Positions 6,752 through 7,097 of a DNA stretch of 7,097 nucleotides are shown here, in pieces. The notes below the pieces were generated by a model, which worked only from the letters and a program-made list of their open reading frames with translations, made no database searches and was not told the DNA's origin. The position numbers and the translations under genes were made by a program. The stretch is taken from contig JASLHF010000244.1 in the NCBI GenBank assembly GCA_030152275.1, positions 1 through 7,097 on the forward strand, read 5' to 3'. This DNA is from Acinetobacter sp. (GTDB lineage: Bacteria; Pseudomonadota; Gammaproteobacteria; Pseudomonadales; Moraxellaceae). Positions within the stretch are counted from its first letter, which is position 1. Each line of letters starts with the position of its first letter.

Positions 6752-7097
6752 TTATTTTTGATAGCCGGCATGCCAGCGCAGTAAGTATTTTTCTAAAGCG
6801 ACTGCCAGCACATCGGCCAGCTTGCCCAACAGGGCATACAGCAAGATGCCGACCAGCACGATGTCGGTTTGTAAAAATTCCCGCGCGTTCATGGTCATGT
6901 AGCCAATACCGGCTTGGGCGGAAATGGTTTCTGCAACAATCAGCAATACCCAAACTAGTCCCAGCGCAAAGCGCAGGCCTACAAGAATAGACGGCATTGC
7001 GCCCGGCAGAATAATTTCCTGATACAGCTGGCGGCGGCTTAGGCCATAGCTTTTGCCCATTTCAATCAGCTGAGGATCGACTGAACGGATGCCGTGA
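6752..7097 (-). CDS. ssuC: aliphatic sulfonate ABC transporter permease SsuC, C-terminal 114 residues
   Basis: Inner-membrane permease subunit of the sulfonate importer; only the 3' part is in the window (E. coli SsuC is 263 residues). The minus-strand frame runs open from the right edge to TAA at 6752-6754. It begins HGIRSVDPQLIEMGKSYGLS and continues with the cytoplasmic EAA-type coupling loop, whose key part is SRRQLYQEIILPGAMPSIL, which contacts the ATPase. Then come hydrophobic segments around FALGLVWVLLIVAETI and DIVLVGILLYALLG, the conserved AGIGYMTMNAREFLQTD between them, and the end LLRWHAGYQK, which closely parallels SsuC tails. The ATG at 7060 is internal (Met of IEMGKS), not a start. 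It is followed 15 bp later by ssuB, the usual ssuC-ssuB order of ssu operons. Confidence 0.93.
   Translation of the reverse strand, partial: HGIRSVDPQLIEMGKSYGLSRRQLYQEIILPGAMPSILVGLRFALGLVWVLLIVAETISAQAGIGYMTMNAREFLQTDIVLVGILLYALLGKLADVLAVALEKYLLRWHAGYQK

Overview
The window looks like chromosomal DNA of a gammaproteobacterium, most probably Acinetobacter or a close Moraxellaceae relative. This rests on moderate, AT-leaning composition, A/T-rich intergenic DNA, the ribF-ileS gene pair, and the style of the RibF, TDT-transporter and sulfonate-transporter proteins as I recognise them by eye; no database was searched. It is mostly ordinary core and metabolic sequence. I see no insertion sequence, phage gene, CRISPR array, tRNA or rRNA.

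Layout. Bases 1-1791 (minus) hold the N-terminal two thirds of isoleucyl-tRNA synthetase (ileS); the window ends just before the expected KMSKS loop. Upstream of it on the same strand, 63 bp away, is ribF (1855-2856), which makes FMN and FAD. A 210-bp A/T-rich divergent region with a 10-bp-arm palindrome separates ribF from a plus-strand ten-helix TDT-family membrane transporter (3067-4212). About 100 bp further on is a short, 188-residue MTA/SAH-nucleosidase-like protein (4314-4880) whose GTG start is set by a strong Shine-Dalgarno sequence.

Between the nucleosidase and a convergent TetR-type regulator lies the tail of a lost plus-strand gene: an open frame ending in a VOC/glyoxalase-type C-terminus (LYAKDPDGTEINF, stop at 4977) that overlaps the last 23 bp of the regulator antisense. 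The regulator (4955-5575, minus) resembles RutR along its whole length, but no pyrimidine gene is visible. Its promoter carries a perfect 16-bp palindrome lying almost entirely between the -35 and -10 boxes, a likely autoregulatory operator. A roughly 360-bp gene-free stretch follows, with a possible plus-strand terminator hairpin and a good minus-strand terminator.

The right end (5936-7097, minus) is the downstream end of an aliphatic-sulfonate ABC transporter operon: complete ssuB (ATPase) preceded by the C-terminal part of ssuC (permease). It ends in an intrinsic terminator. Upstream genes (ssuC start, and presumably ssuD/ssuA/ssuE) lie outside the window.

How they fit together: ribF-ileS is a housekeeping transcription unit. 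Ssu imports sulfonates that are desulfonated to sulfite. The TDT transporter belongs to a family that includes sulfite exporters, so a sulfur link is possible but unproven. The most useful non-routine observations are the VOC gene remnant, the operator inside the tetR promoter, and the unusually short nucleosidase.
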